From NCBI GenBank assembly GCA_013399015.1, contig VWZX01006713.1, positions 1-64,000 of the forward strand: a stretch of 64,000 nt of DNA, read 5' to 3'. The stretch comes from Galbula dea. Lineage: Eukaryota > Chordata > Aves > Piciformes > Galbulidae. The notes below the pieces were generated by a model. That model saw only the letters and a program-made list of their open reading frames with translations, was not told the origin of the DNA and did not search any database. The position numbers were made by a program, and so were the translations under genes. Below, piece after piece: positions 25,401 through 36,100 of the stretch (positions within the stretch are counted from its first letter, which is position 1; the number at the start of each line of letters is the position of its first letter).

Positions 25401-28400
25401 GAACAACTTCAGTCCTGCAACTGTACTCAGTGATAGACCTGTAGACATGCAAGAGAATACACTTTCTAATGTGAACACATCTTTTTCAGTGAACAGTTGC
25501 ACTGAACTTTATACATGGCTTTGTTATGCTTTTAATTTGATCATCAGCATCCAAAAATCACAGATGAGACTTCCTCAGAATCATTTGTTACACATACGTG
25601 CACACACACAGAGATACATATAAAAAACCTAAAAGCTGGAGTTCTCCTTGGCTTACTTTATACATTTAATGTTTACATAGTCTTGTTTCTTTCTGATTTT
25701 CTTTTTATCAAAGCTAAAACTCTCATAAATCACACAGTTCCTGGAGTTTGAGCTTCAGGAATGCAAAACATCACAACACTGATTTTTAAGAGGAAATAAA
25801 ACTCCAGCTGGAGTTAGAGGAATCTGCAGATACTAGGCCTGATGCTTTGGCATGACAGAGCAGCAATTTACAACATAATTTTGCACAGTTAATAAAAAGT
25901 TCATTTGTGGTATCTTGGAAATAAGTTTAAGACAAAAAAGCAGCCATTCTGTTTCTTAGTTGTTTGAAGTTATAGAAACTTTTACCATGGCAGCACCCAA
26001 ACCTTTCCTCAAACTGTCAGGAGCTTTTCTAAGTGTGAAATGACAATGTCAGCTCTGCTGTTGATGGCAGGACCAGCAAACACCACCTTTCATAGGAGCC
26101 AGACACCCCAGCACACAGCAAAGCAACCCAACCATCTGTGGCAGGCAGCATTTCTCCCAATCTCCTTGACTTTCATCAGCATCCTTCCTAAAATCCTACA
26201 TTTCCAGTGATGGCTTCAGTCATCAATAACTGCTCAGGGCAAATTCCCTTTCATGGGAAACAGACAACACTGGTTTTAATGGAAGTTTTGACAAGCTGCA
26301 AAGTTTTCCTGAGAGAAGGGAGTGGTGGGAAAAAAGGCCCCACCAGCACCCATTATCTAAAAATAAAAGCATAGACCAGCCATTGGGGGAAATGATAACA
26401 AAATGCTATTGAGATTAAAGCCATGAACTCTTCAAGATGTTGATCTCCTGCCAGAAGCCCATGAAAAGAGCACAGTGCAGCATTATTTGCTTGTTTGCTG
26501 ATCCTCCAAGCACCCAGGGCAGCACTCGGCCCGTGCAGCAGAGCCCTCCGTTATCTTCCAGTTTTTACCATCTCAGAGGAAACAGCTCCTCACATCTGGC
26601 CTCTGCAAACAGCAGGGGCTCACCTCCCAAATTCTCAGTTAATGCCAGTTTCTCATCTGGCTAGAGAGGTATTAAGGAAGGTGAGACCCCCACACTCTTC
26701 AATATTAGTAGCATTGTTCTGTGATGTTCTGTTGCTCAAGGGAGTGGGTTAAATGGAAAGCCCTTCTTATGCCTTCCTTTTCTGATCCCTCAATCCAGCC
26801 CTGCAGCTTTGAGGCACATTTTGATGAAAGAGGGAAGTTATATCAATGTTTTTCAATAAAACCCTTACAATTTTCTTCCAAAACCTCCAAAAAATTTTGC
26901 TTGCTGAGAAACAACATCTGGAAAAAACCCCAAATCTATTTGTATATGAAACCAAGATTCTGAAGAAAAGGGAAGTAAAATAAACAAGAGCATTTTTACC
27001 ATGTAGCATGCAATAAGAAGTGTTGACCCTTCCCTCTGGCACACCAGCACAAACACTGCCAAAGGAGGGCCCACGTTTCATCCATTCCACAGCAAAGGGA
27101 CAAGGCATCAGTAGCACTAATAGGGCAACACAGCAGCCCCAGGTCTAGCTAAGAAATAACTCAAAGAAGGTTTCACACTACAGGACTGCATCTTCTTAAG
27201 CTTTCTTTGTCAGAAAGGGGAGGACTTCCCACACATATTTTTTTTTTCCTGTCCATCACAGCACTTCCCTGACAGGGTGGTAAGGATGAAGTGACTCCCA
27301 AACTCTTTATCCCCAGAACCTGAAGTATCAGAACTTTGCTCCTCTCATTCCCTTGATTAAATAAAATGCCACTTAAGGATAATCAAATCTTACTGTAGCA
27401 CACAGCCTCAGTGCCTGATTACCAAGTATAAGAACATAATATTCAGCCTTAAATAGCCAGTTCCAGTTTGTAAAAACCATTGCCAACAATAACCAGAAAG
27501 TTAAGTTCAGCTTTTACAGCAAGTACTCTTGGCAATTATTTGTGGTAATCTCAAGCTGGTATGATTTCATAAACAAGGAGATCTGACACAGAGCTAGGAA
27601 TAACACTTTAATACCTCTCATACAGTGTGAAGAATTACAAACAACCTCTGAGGTCTAAACTAAGCAAAAATAATATGAAGATGTTAGAAAGGTAAAATAT
27701 CTGCATTTAAACTGAACGTCTTTTTGGGGGAGCTACACAAAAGGCCCCAGTAACAAAACCTAAGAGCATGAGAGTTGTGTATGCTGGGGGGGATGGAAGA
27801 CCAGAGCAATAGCACAAAATCATAAACTTCTCAAAAATACATATAATAATTTGCAGCCATAAAAAATGTGCAGAAGACCTTGTCTACCAATGATACACTT
27901 GGTCCATCCACACATCTGAAGGCTGAAACCACAGTGAGAGCCTAAGGACCATACAGTAGCAGCATGCAAGTCTCCATCACTTCTTGGGCAGCCTCATTCC
28001 CTCTCTTTGATCCTATATTTTAGCTTATCTGCTGAAGATAAGGCAGAGAGCATCCAGCAAGTTTCCCATGCCGTCTCCTGATGACTGGAAGAGCCAAGGC
28101 ATCTCACCTTGTGGCCCCAGAGCCAGGATGCAGCACCCAGAGGGTTGTGCTGACTCAACTGGGAAAAAGGCTTGCACCCAGAGGACTCTGCATCTGTCTT
28201 GCCACCATGGTCATGGGACCTGGCATAGATCATCCCAGACGGTTGCTGTGGGGAGAAAAATACAGACTGTCCTTCCCTATCCCAATGCAAATCCAACCCA
28301 CTTTGTATGGACCTGTGCTATATGACTTAACATGCTTTCCTGCTCTGCTTCAACACCTATTTCCCACTTAGCTACTTCATAAAACTAAAGGAGGTGGCAT

Positions 28401-29970
28401 TGCACACAAGTCCTTTAGCTGCTTACCAAGTCCCCAAAGAAGCAGGTATTTTTCCACACATCTTTAAAGTAATGCTAATTACATTACACATAGCAGCAAA
28501 TACACACAGCAGATGATAGTATATCTTTTAATTAACTATTGCTATTGCTTCTGCTGTCTCTTGTCCTCATTCTCACCAGAGGACAAGGAAGCAAGGTACT
28601 TTCAAAGCTTGGCAAGCCTTCCCCCAATACTGCACTGCTTCAGAAGGGCCTCTGGGTCTGAGCCCCTCCAGCCACCTGCCCCTAACCTGACAGTGGACAC
28701 TGATCTCCATGTTGCTATTTTAAAGGGGTTATTTTCTAATACTAAAACAAACTAACAAAAAATCACCCTCATGCCATCTTAAAAGAGTTTCCTGGGGATG
28801 GTTGGCTGTGAGACCACAATGTTGAAGAGGGACAATCCCATACAGTGGCCCTGATCTATAAACATTCATGGACACATCCACCTTAACAAAACACATGCCA
28901 TCAAGTTCAGAGCCGGCCTCCTCTCTCCTCTCTGATGAGCTCTTCAGCTCATGGTGCTTTTAAATCATAAGCTCTTACTTACTCAGCTTGAAGTTGTAAG
29001 CACAACTTAAAGGATGTTCAACACAGTTAACTAAATACTATAAATGCCACAGTGAATATATGCAGTCATATATAAATTATACATGATCATGAATATTTAT
29101 TTATGCATCCACATATGCAAACAAATTTTCTTCCAGAGATTACTCTTGTATGTCCCTTATAAAACTGGAGAGTCTCTCTTCTCCATCATGGTTTCTTTAC
29201 ATTTATTAAATCAAATGCCTGCAACAGCTCATAAGAATGGCTGTAAAACCAAACTGAGGTAAATTTTACCCTGGGGAAGAAAAAAGCCAGAATGCTTCCC
29301 CAGTTTCAGTGTCATTTCTGAGCTTTCACAGTAAAGCCCAGTTCCTACCCCAGGAGGAGAGGGGAAGACACAGCAGTCTTGCTGCATATGGCACTCAGGA
29401 TGGCAGATAGGGGCTGGAGCCTGGTCATAGGGTGCCAGCAGCAGCAAACCACTTCGTAGGCACATGCCTGCATGCAGAAAGATCGTTCTGACCCATGGCA
29501 TTTACAGCTGAAATACAGGAAAACAAAACCATGAGGAATGCACTGTACAACCACTCCTACACAGAGACCTTGGGTAGGGAGCTCCTGGGACCTCCTCCAC
29601 ATACCCAGGGCACGTGGGTGCAACTAGGCAGCTCTATGAGGACATGGTGACAATGTGGCTTGGAAAGTTCAGCTGATACCCAGGTGCACAGGTATCAGCA
29701 CGTGGGGACACTTTAAATGCTCTCAGGCATCCTACATAGCCTCTCTGTCACTGAAGGTCTCCTCTGGGTCCACTGTCACATGTGCCAGCACTCAGCAACT
29801 GTTTAGGTCACCCAATAGTGTCTAACAGGCAGCAACAACTTGTTTTAGCCTTTTGAGTCTCTCCACATCCAAAACCAAGATTTTCCCAGGAATGCTCCAA
29901 ATCTCTAGAACTACCTAGATAGGCAGTGGGAAAGGGGCTTGTTTTAACAGTGCACTTCTTGCACGGGGTC
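22411..29970. other. Long gene-free stretch
   Basis: About 7.5 kb without a firm element. Short homopolymers occur (T10 at 27238-27247), and a (CA)5 run lies at 25601-25610. At about 23430-23620 the minus strand has a faint resemblance to a reverse-transcriptase core, described under findings. An AT-rich patch lies at about 29030-29130. The many frames of 115 codons or less on both strands share no family features. Confidence 0.5.
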
Positions 29971-29975
29971 AACTG

Positions 29976-30329
29976 GTGAGGCTGCATCTGGAATATTGTG
30001 TTCAGTTCTGGGCCCCTCAGCTTAAGAAGGATAGGGAACTGCTGGAAAGAGACCAGCACAGAGCCACAAAGATGATGAAGGGGCTGAAACATCTTCCTGA
30101 TGAGGAAAGGCTGAGGGAATTGGGTCTCTTTAGCTTGGAGAAGAGGAGGCTAAGGGGTGACCTCATCTATGCTTCTAAATATGTGAAGGGTGGGTGTCAG
30201 GACGATGGGGTCAGGTTCTTCTCAGTGAAGCCCAGTGAAAAGACAAGGGGCAATGGCTGTAAAGGCAATGGCTGTAAACTGAAGCATAGGAGGTTCTGTG
30301 TGAATACACAAAATTTCTTTCCCAGTTGA
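29976..30329 (+). pseudogene. CR1 ORF2 C-terminal remnant (broken)
   Basis: This open stretch translates to the region that follows the reverse-transcriptase domain of avian CR1 ORF2. It is recognisable by EYCVQFWAPQLKKDRELLER near the start, EERLRELGLFSLEKRRLRGD in the middle and CQDDGVRFFSV after it. Only the last part of the protein is present, against an ORF2 of many hundreds of residues. The duplicated GNGCK repeat at about codons 93-101 comes from a 15-bp tandem duplication. The frame is lost at NFFPS, and a further shift occurs downstream. It has no host function that I can see. Confidence 0.85.
30249..30278 (+). repeat. 15-bp tandem duplication inside CR1
   Basis: GGCAATGGCTGTAAA is present twice in perfect tandem (30249-30263 and 30264-30278). 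It keeps frame and adds five residues to the ORF2 remnant. Most avian CR1 copies have one such unit here, so it is probably a private replication-slippage event after insertion or a subfamily trait. Confidence 0.9.
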
Positions 30330-30516
30330 GGTGCCAGAGCACTGGCACAGACTCCCCAGAGAGTTTGTGGAGTCTCCTTCTCTGGAGATACTCAGATTAT
30401 CTCCACCTGGATGCATTTCTGTGTGACCTGGTCTAGGGAATCCTGCTGTGGCAGGGGTGTTGGACTAGATGATCTTTCAAGGTCCCTTCCAGCTACTAAC
30501 ATCCTGTGATTCTTTG

Positions 30517-30931
30517 AACTGTATTTCAACTTCTCCTCTCAAAATGCTGCAGTAACAACACAGCACTGCAACAACATTCCTCTTCCATACTGAGAAGCTT
30601 GACAAACTGTTTTCCATGCTATTTATGTGAAACAGTTTTATTCTGGACTACAGACATAAAACAGGGTGGTGAGTTCATGTCAAGCATTCTGTTTAAAAAC
30701 AAGTCTAGAAGAACGAAGGACCAAACTGAACTGTCACTACCATGCTTGAGCAGAGCAGAAGCAGCATTCTTCTTCCCAGTAAAACACTCTTTATATTCAA
30801 TGTGTGTTGAAGTCAATTCTGTTCAAGTCTATTACAGAGAGCTTCACAGACCAAGACAACACGTACCACAGGACTGGTAAGAATAGCCCTCGGTGAGTGT
30901 GTCAGGTTCAACAAATCCAACACACCCATGT
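30517..30931. other. Gene-free spacer
   Basis: Short unique sequence between the CR1 3' end and the A/C-rich tract. Nothing is recognised. Confidence 0.5.
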
Positions 30932-31018
30932 CCAAAGAACCCAAATGAAAAACATACCAAACACAAAACCAAAACCCCAAAACACACCACCAAACCAAAA
31001 CACTGCAACACAAACCCA
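30932..31018. repeat. A/C-rich simple tract
   Basis: Almost only A and C on the plus strand (ACACAAAACCAAAACCCCAA, then AACACACCACCAAACC), without a fixed period. It belongs to the same class as the tracts at 42137, 54092, 56800 and 60745. On the minus strand it is G/T-rich with scattered G runs. The minus-strand 69-codon frame across it is an artefact of composition. Confidence 0.85.
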
Positions 31019-32241
31019 TCAAATTCTCCTAAGCCAGTCTAGCCTCACAGGACAGCGTACATAGGTGGAGGAGTGAATGCACCATGGATAATTTAACTTA
31101 GGGATAGCACGCTCCTCCAAGTGAGCACGTTTGTGCTTAGCAGAGAATCTCAGACTGGTTTGGTCAAAGCACACTGTTCTTCAAACAGTAAGAATATATG
31201 GAAAACAGAGTGCATTACTGTCCAATCTTCATTGGAAATATTTAAACAAATTAGTATCAGTAGAAGTCAATGAACATTTCTCTGTGTCAAAAGAAACTAC
31301 TAGCTAATTTATCCTCCTCCTAATATTAAGGGAATCAAGCTTGCATGTAACTTGGTTAGCATCTCTCCAGCTCTGCATGACAAACCCTAAGGTAGCCCAT
31401 ACAGCAAGCTCTGTCGGATCTAATTGACAGCAAGAAGAGACGTAGTGCATGAGGTGCTATAACACAAGCTGGTGCTTCAACTTTTCTCCTCGCTTGCAAT
31501 ATGCATGTCTAGTTTGGGGGCAGTAGAGCCTGTTACTGCAAGATAAATTCAGAGCTAAAAGGATATGGCAGCCCTCCACACTGTAGTCTGATTGCATTAG
31601 ACTGAGCACAGCACAAGAAATAAATATTTAGACAGGGTAGATGGCACCCTGAACACATCAAAATGTCAGTTCTGATCTCTGACAAGTGAAAAGCACCCTC
31701 CTCTTCCTGTGCTCACGTGAAGCTGGCCACCGCTTGCTGTCTCATCCAGATGGTGAGCGGGCAGCGCTCTTCTGCTTCCTTCCTAGACAGCTAAAAACCC
31801 CAGCCAATCTGCCATGTTATTTCTGTCTCTTTGCACTGGCTCATCTATCACTGCCAGTGCATCTACTGCAGTACATGCTCCTTTCTCTGCTGCTGTTTAC
31901 GATTAAAAAGGAAAGAAAACAGATCTCCAAGCCCTAAATTACAGTTAGGCTTCAACTGCATAGTAAGTAATTAAGAAATTTGGGAGCCTGCAACTTCCCA
32001 GGAGGTAGTGGACTTAATTAAAATTAAAGCAGTTCATTTGCAGAGGGTGGTGTGACCCTCTTTCTGCCAGACTTCAGGCCCATGGAAACCCCTCACTGGT
32101 AGCTATGTAAGCTCTGAGTATTAGGATAAATGTTTTCATATGTAAATTGAGGAAGCATTCCTCTGTGCCCTGCCTACAGAGCTGCTTTATTGCTTCTCCC
32201 ATACAGTTGTGCCCAGCAAACAACAAAAGGCAACCTGTGTT
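31019..32241. other. Gene-free, some CpG-bearing segments
   Basis: No repeat family is recognised. The part from about 31360 to 31620 is high-complexity and may be another conserved block (words such as TCTAATTGACAGC), but the support is weak. Frames are 83 codons or shorter. Confidence 0.45.
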
Positions 32242-32393
32242 TATAGGGCACTGGCCTGACATTCAAGAAATCTGCACTCAGAATGCTCAGCTGTGCCAAA
32301 TGTCAGCAATGTGATGTGGGCAGGTCAAACACTGCTCTGTCTCATAGTTCCCCCATCAGGAAAAATGGAAACAATTTGTACCTCTCTCCCACT
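32242..32393 (+). mobile_element. MIR-type SINE relic
   Basis: The sequence follows the order of an ancient MIR/CORE-type SINE, though diverged. It has TATAGGGCACTGGCCTGACA (tRNA-related part, like GGAGCACTGGACTGG), then GCTCAGCTGTGCC (GCTCTGCC position). Then come GATGTGGGCAGGTCAAACAC (GACCTTGGGCAAGTCAC position), CTCATAGTTCCCCCATCAGG, AAAAATGGAAACAATTTGTA and CCTCTCTCCCAC (CTCAGTTTCCCCATCTGTAAAATGGG... ACCTACCTC positions). MIR copies are very old and shared by amniotes. This one lies directly beside a CpG-retaining block. Confidence 0.65.
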
Positions 32394-32439
32394 TAAACCT
32401 ATATAAAACCATAAACTTTTCAGAGCAGGGATGGACTCT

Positions 32440-32850
32440 AATTACAGAGAAGTACAGAAGCAAACAAGGCAGGCGCCCTCTCCTCTTTGTTGGCGCCACC
32501 TCACACAATGGAAAGAGCAAATAAACACTCGACCAGGTGCTCCACCCTCTCTTCCCTGTTTCTTAGGCTGTCATAAAACCAGTTCACACTGGGTACATCT
32601 GGTCTGTGCAATAGGCAGTCCCAGCCCTGCCTGGGCTCAGCACCCATCAGCTGCTCCAAGGTGTGTGGGAGAGCGGCACAGGGCTTTGCCGAGCGGGACG
32701 CAGGGAATGGCAGTCTCCTTTCTGCTGTGCATTTGACCCAACTACAGCTGCGAGGGAAGGAATAGTTAAGCTGCAATTTGTGACAGTAGAGCTTCTGCTG
32801 GATTCAAACTAATTGCCCACTCTTAGCTGCAATTGGAGCACATTCTCCAG
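32440..32850. promoter_or_regulatory. Candidate conserved block next to MIR relic
   Basis: By my count eight CpG lie between 32473 and 32752, four of them within 40 bases (AGAGCGGC, GCCGAGCGGGACGCAG, about 32670-32702). Two GGCGCC sites lie at about 32472 and 32488, against a CpG-poor background. A repeat-free tail (CAAACTAATTGCCCACTC, TGCAATTGGAGC) follows. Two overlapping frames of 101 (+) and 91 (-) codons cross the block, but neither resembles a known protein. Confidence 0.3.
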
Positions 32851-33124
32851 TGCAGGCAAAGCCTGCGTTTGTTCTACAAGGAGAAGCAGCCATAGCTACA
32901 AGGGGTGAAGCAACCACAAGCACATTCTCTATAGTAACATTAGGGCAAGCACAGTGTCCTCAAGGCTGCTCCATCAGTGCCAACCACATTGCCCATCCTC
33001 TCACCCTATGGAGAGCTTCATCACCCACAGCAGAGCGAGTTACACCTCCTAAAAACATCAACCATGGTATGGAACCAAAGAGATCAAAAGCTAAACATTG
33101 TCCAGCAATGCAAGTGAAGCCCAG
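32851..33124. other. Unique sequence, unrecognised 94-codon frame
   Basis: A plus-strand frame (32850-33134) ends inside the 28-bp-period duplication. It resembles no family that I know and has no splice or promoter support. Confidence 0.4.
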
Positions 33125-33177
33125 AGTACTTTAAGGCAAATGCCTAGGATTTAGTACTTTAAGGCAAATGCCTAGGA
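33125..33177 (+). repeat. 28-bp-period tandem duplication
   Basis: AGTACTTTAAGGCAAATGCC continuing TAGGA is present twice (33125-33149 and 33153-33177), a perfect 25-bp match separated by TTT. The repeated unit also contains GGCAAATGCC, itself nearly palindromic. The duplication looks recent because no base has diverged. Confidence 0.92.
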
Positions 33178-36100
33178 AGGCATCAGAGAAAGGTGGCCAG
33201 GTGACCAGGTGATGTCTTGTGCTACAGGGTGTATTAAGAAGATGCAATCAAAAAAATCACAACCTGTAAAGGAGGCTAAGGAGGCACACGGGCAAGACTC
33301 TGCCTGCTTGAACATGACACAGCCTGAAATGGAAGTTGACAGCATGAAGGGAGGAAAAATGATCACAGTGACACAACCTGAGGTTGTGGCTGCCCAGCTC
33401 TTGTTCTGGCATCTGAAAAAGCACTGGCCCACAACAGTGAACCAAGACAACTTAATTGCTGTTTCAAGATAATTACTATCGGTTGGCTGTTCTTCCTTCA
33501 ATACACATTAGACCATCTGAGCTCTTTAAGTTCCCATTTGCAGGCTCTCAGGCTCTCTAGCACCACCCTGTTACAGCTTAGCTAGAATGGGGTCGTCTCA
33601 TGGCAAACAGGACCAGCCGGTGCTGAAAACAGTGGAAATGAAATACCCAGCATCCAGCATCTCCTCTACACAGCTTTTGACTGTCATTCAACTGCCCTGG
33701 CAACTCTTCAAGCACTTTCACAGTTCAGCTACTGCTATGCAAGAGGCTGAGGCTATAATGGAAAGCAGCAAAGATTACAGTCGTTGGAAAAGAGGATAGT
33801 AAAGTTTAACATACATGCTCCAAGCATCAAGAAATGATAATTAATAAAAACACACACAACTCCAATATGATTTGGAAGTGTGAAGGAAAACTGTAACAGA
33901 AACAGGTTCTTCTAAAGTAACAGTGATGGCTTCTTGCATCTTGTAGAGCTGAGCGTAGAAACTCCTCAGTTTACATCCGTTCCCAGCAGTAGTATGGCAC
34001 TGCCAGGATGATTGCCTTTCAGGGAAGTACCACTGTTGTGAGTAACCCAACACATTCTGTCCTCCAGGACATGGGATGTTTGCTTCTCCGGTCCATATAC
34101 CCATATATGTATTTTGGAGATGTGCAGAAAGGCTAGATAGACTCTTCAGTTTGACCCACTACAGCTGTTCTTACTCTATGCTACTAAAGCACAGCAAATA
34201 AGCACCAACAGTGGACATCCAAGAGATGAGGAGTCATTACTGCTGAGAGGTGCAGCCTCTGTGTATCACTAGAGGAGTCAATAAGCTAAGTTCTTGCTCA
34301 GAAAATAGGAAAATTGCCTTCTCTTTGCCATCAAACTACAACTAATGACTCAAGTTGTCAGCTATCAAGACAGATTATATATAACCATTTAAAATATCTT
34401 AAATACATAAGAATATACAGGAGTTTGTGCATAAAACTGTAACAGTGGAAGAATCTGAATGAAAAATGGCTAATTTATACTAATAAAATCCTTCAAACCA
34501 AGCAGGTAGCTGCCAGTTGCTCTGTTTAAAAAGCCCCTATAAAAGGTGGGAATTTTTCATTTGAAGTGTTTTCCATTGTGACTTTGTACATGGCACCTGA
34601 ATTTCTGCAAAGATGAAACTTGATTTTGCCAGTATCTGCATGCAAGAAAGGAGAAAAAAAAAGTTTTCTTTCAGTTTATTCCTAGTCAACTCAGCACTTC
34701 CCAAGTTTTAGAGCACTGAACTCCTCTTCAGTCTTAATTAGGCCATTTATTCAGTTCCAAAGATTTTTGGTGTGAGTGTTCTTCCTGCATTGAGTTCTGC
34801 TTTCAAAGGGTTGCACGACCCAGACACCATCTGAGAAAGCCTTCCAGTGGTCCTGTGAGCTACAGCAAGTGATGTGATGCCACTTCACAGCAGGGACAGT
34901 TTGATTCCACATTTCCATGTGCTTAACTTAAGTAGGGTGTTTTAATGCTATGTTTTCCCTTACTGACTGCAGTTGGAACAAGCTCAAATCACAAAGCAAG
35001 TTGTCTGACAAAGCCATGTCTTCAATTTTGGTCCCAAAGCAGTTCATAGAAAGCAAATTTGACAAAATTACAATGAGAAATCTGAAAGTCATCCCCCAGG
35101 TACATCAAGGATGCAGGGAACGTTCAAGGACGAATTTGACAAAAGGGTGTAATTCCACTCTGTGTTTGGCTGTACATTTCAATAGTTTCAAGCAGAACCA
35201 CTGCAGGGCAGCTGAAGCAGGAGATTTCAAAGCTACCAAGCCAAAGAGAAACATGGATGGCTACCTGAACAGAGGGCGAGGATTTATTTCTTGCCTAAGG
35301 CCCACTTGAACCCTCCAGGTCCAACTGCCTCGTTCATCCAGCTCTGAGGCACTGGAGTCAGTGTGTCCCCCCGTGGGGCTACAGGCATATGAAAGAACAA
35401 GAGACAAAGTACTTGATAGTGTTAATCCTCTTTACCTGCATACAATTAGGAGACCTTGCTTTAGAGAGGTAAAAAGAGTTGCTTTAAGCACAGCTATGAC
35501 AGAGATCTGGTGCCTCAGAGTCAGTCTTGATAATCAAAATCCCTAAAATGTAAGGACAGACTAGTGAGACAAAAATGCAAAACCTGGTCAGGGGCTCATT
35601 TACAAGGATGCTTACTTCAAATCACTGGTGGCCCCAATTAGCCTGCAGGCTCGAGAAATGTCTTCAGAGAGCAGATTTTTTTTCAGCATCTCCAAAGGAA
35701 CATGATTAGAAGAGTTCAGGGTATCTTTGCCACTGTGGGAGCATCAAGTCAAACGTGAAATAAGCAGGGAAGGCAAGCAGATCACTTATTTCCCCTGAGA
35801 GAAAATGATGCACACTGACAGGCTGATAAAAGAGCTAAAATCTGATCCTACTAGCCACTTGGCAGAGCCAAACAAATCCAAGGCAAATCTCTTCAGCGTT
35901 TCCCACAGCTATACAACAGGCAAAGCAGCATCAGGTGAGGATTAAAGGAAGAAATTAACTCTCTGACACTACAGGAGCTGAACATTGTAACATTTCAGAA
36001 GTTTTTGAAACCTATTTTCCCACCCAGGTCTTTAAAGCCAAAAATCTCTCCCCAAGAAGTAAGGCTCTAAAACACCACACATGAATTCACAGACTGGAGA

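Larger units (their letters stand above)
29971..30516 (+). mobile_element. CR1 LINE, C-terminal ORF2 and 3' end (about 545 bp)
   Basis: The longest CR1 copy in the window, in the plus orientation. It starts inside ORF2 (ACTGGTGAGGCTGCATCTGG, AATATTGTGTTCAGTTCTGG), continues through CACAGAGCCACAAAGATGAT, GCTTGGAGAAGAGGAGGCTA and AGGGGTGACCTCATC. It ends with TGTTGGACTAGATGATC, AAGGTCCCTTCCAG and the terminal motif ATCCTGTGATTCTTTG. The 5' end is truncated. A 15-bp tandem duplication and frame breaks show that it is dead. Confidence 0.95.

Noticed and set aside
32470..32495. Possible CTCF-like motif around GGCGCCCTCT
   Set aside because: Only part of the consensus fits and the key CCACCAG-type side is missing.
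33209..33472. 87-codon plus-strand frame rich in K/E/Q with a repeated TQPE word
   Set aside because: Considered as a retroelement gag-like fragment, but there are no long terminal repeats, primer-binding site or polymerase motifs nearby. A minus-strand frame of 109 codons covers the same DNA.
34950..35309. 119-codon plus-strand frame
   Set aside because: Mixed composition but no recognised domain, no splice or promoter context, and no retained CpG. A frame of this length is expected by chance in 64 kb.
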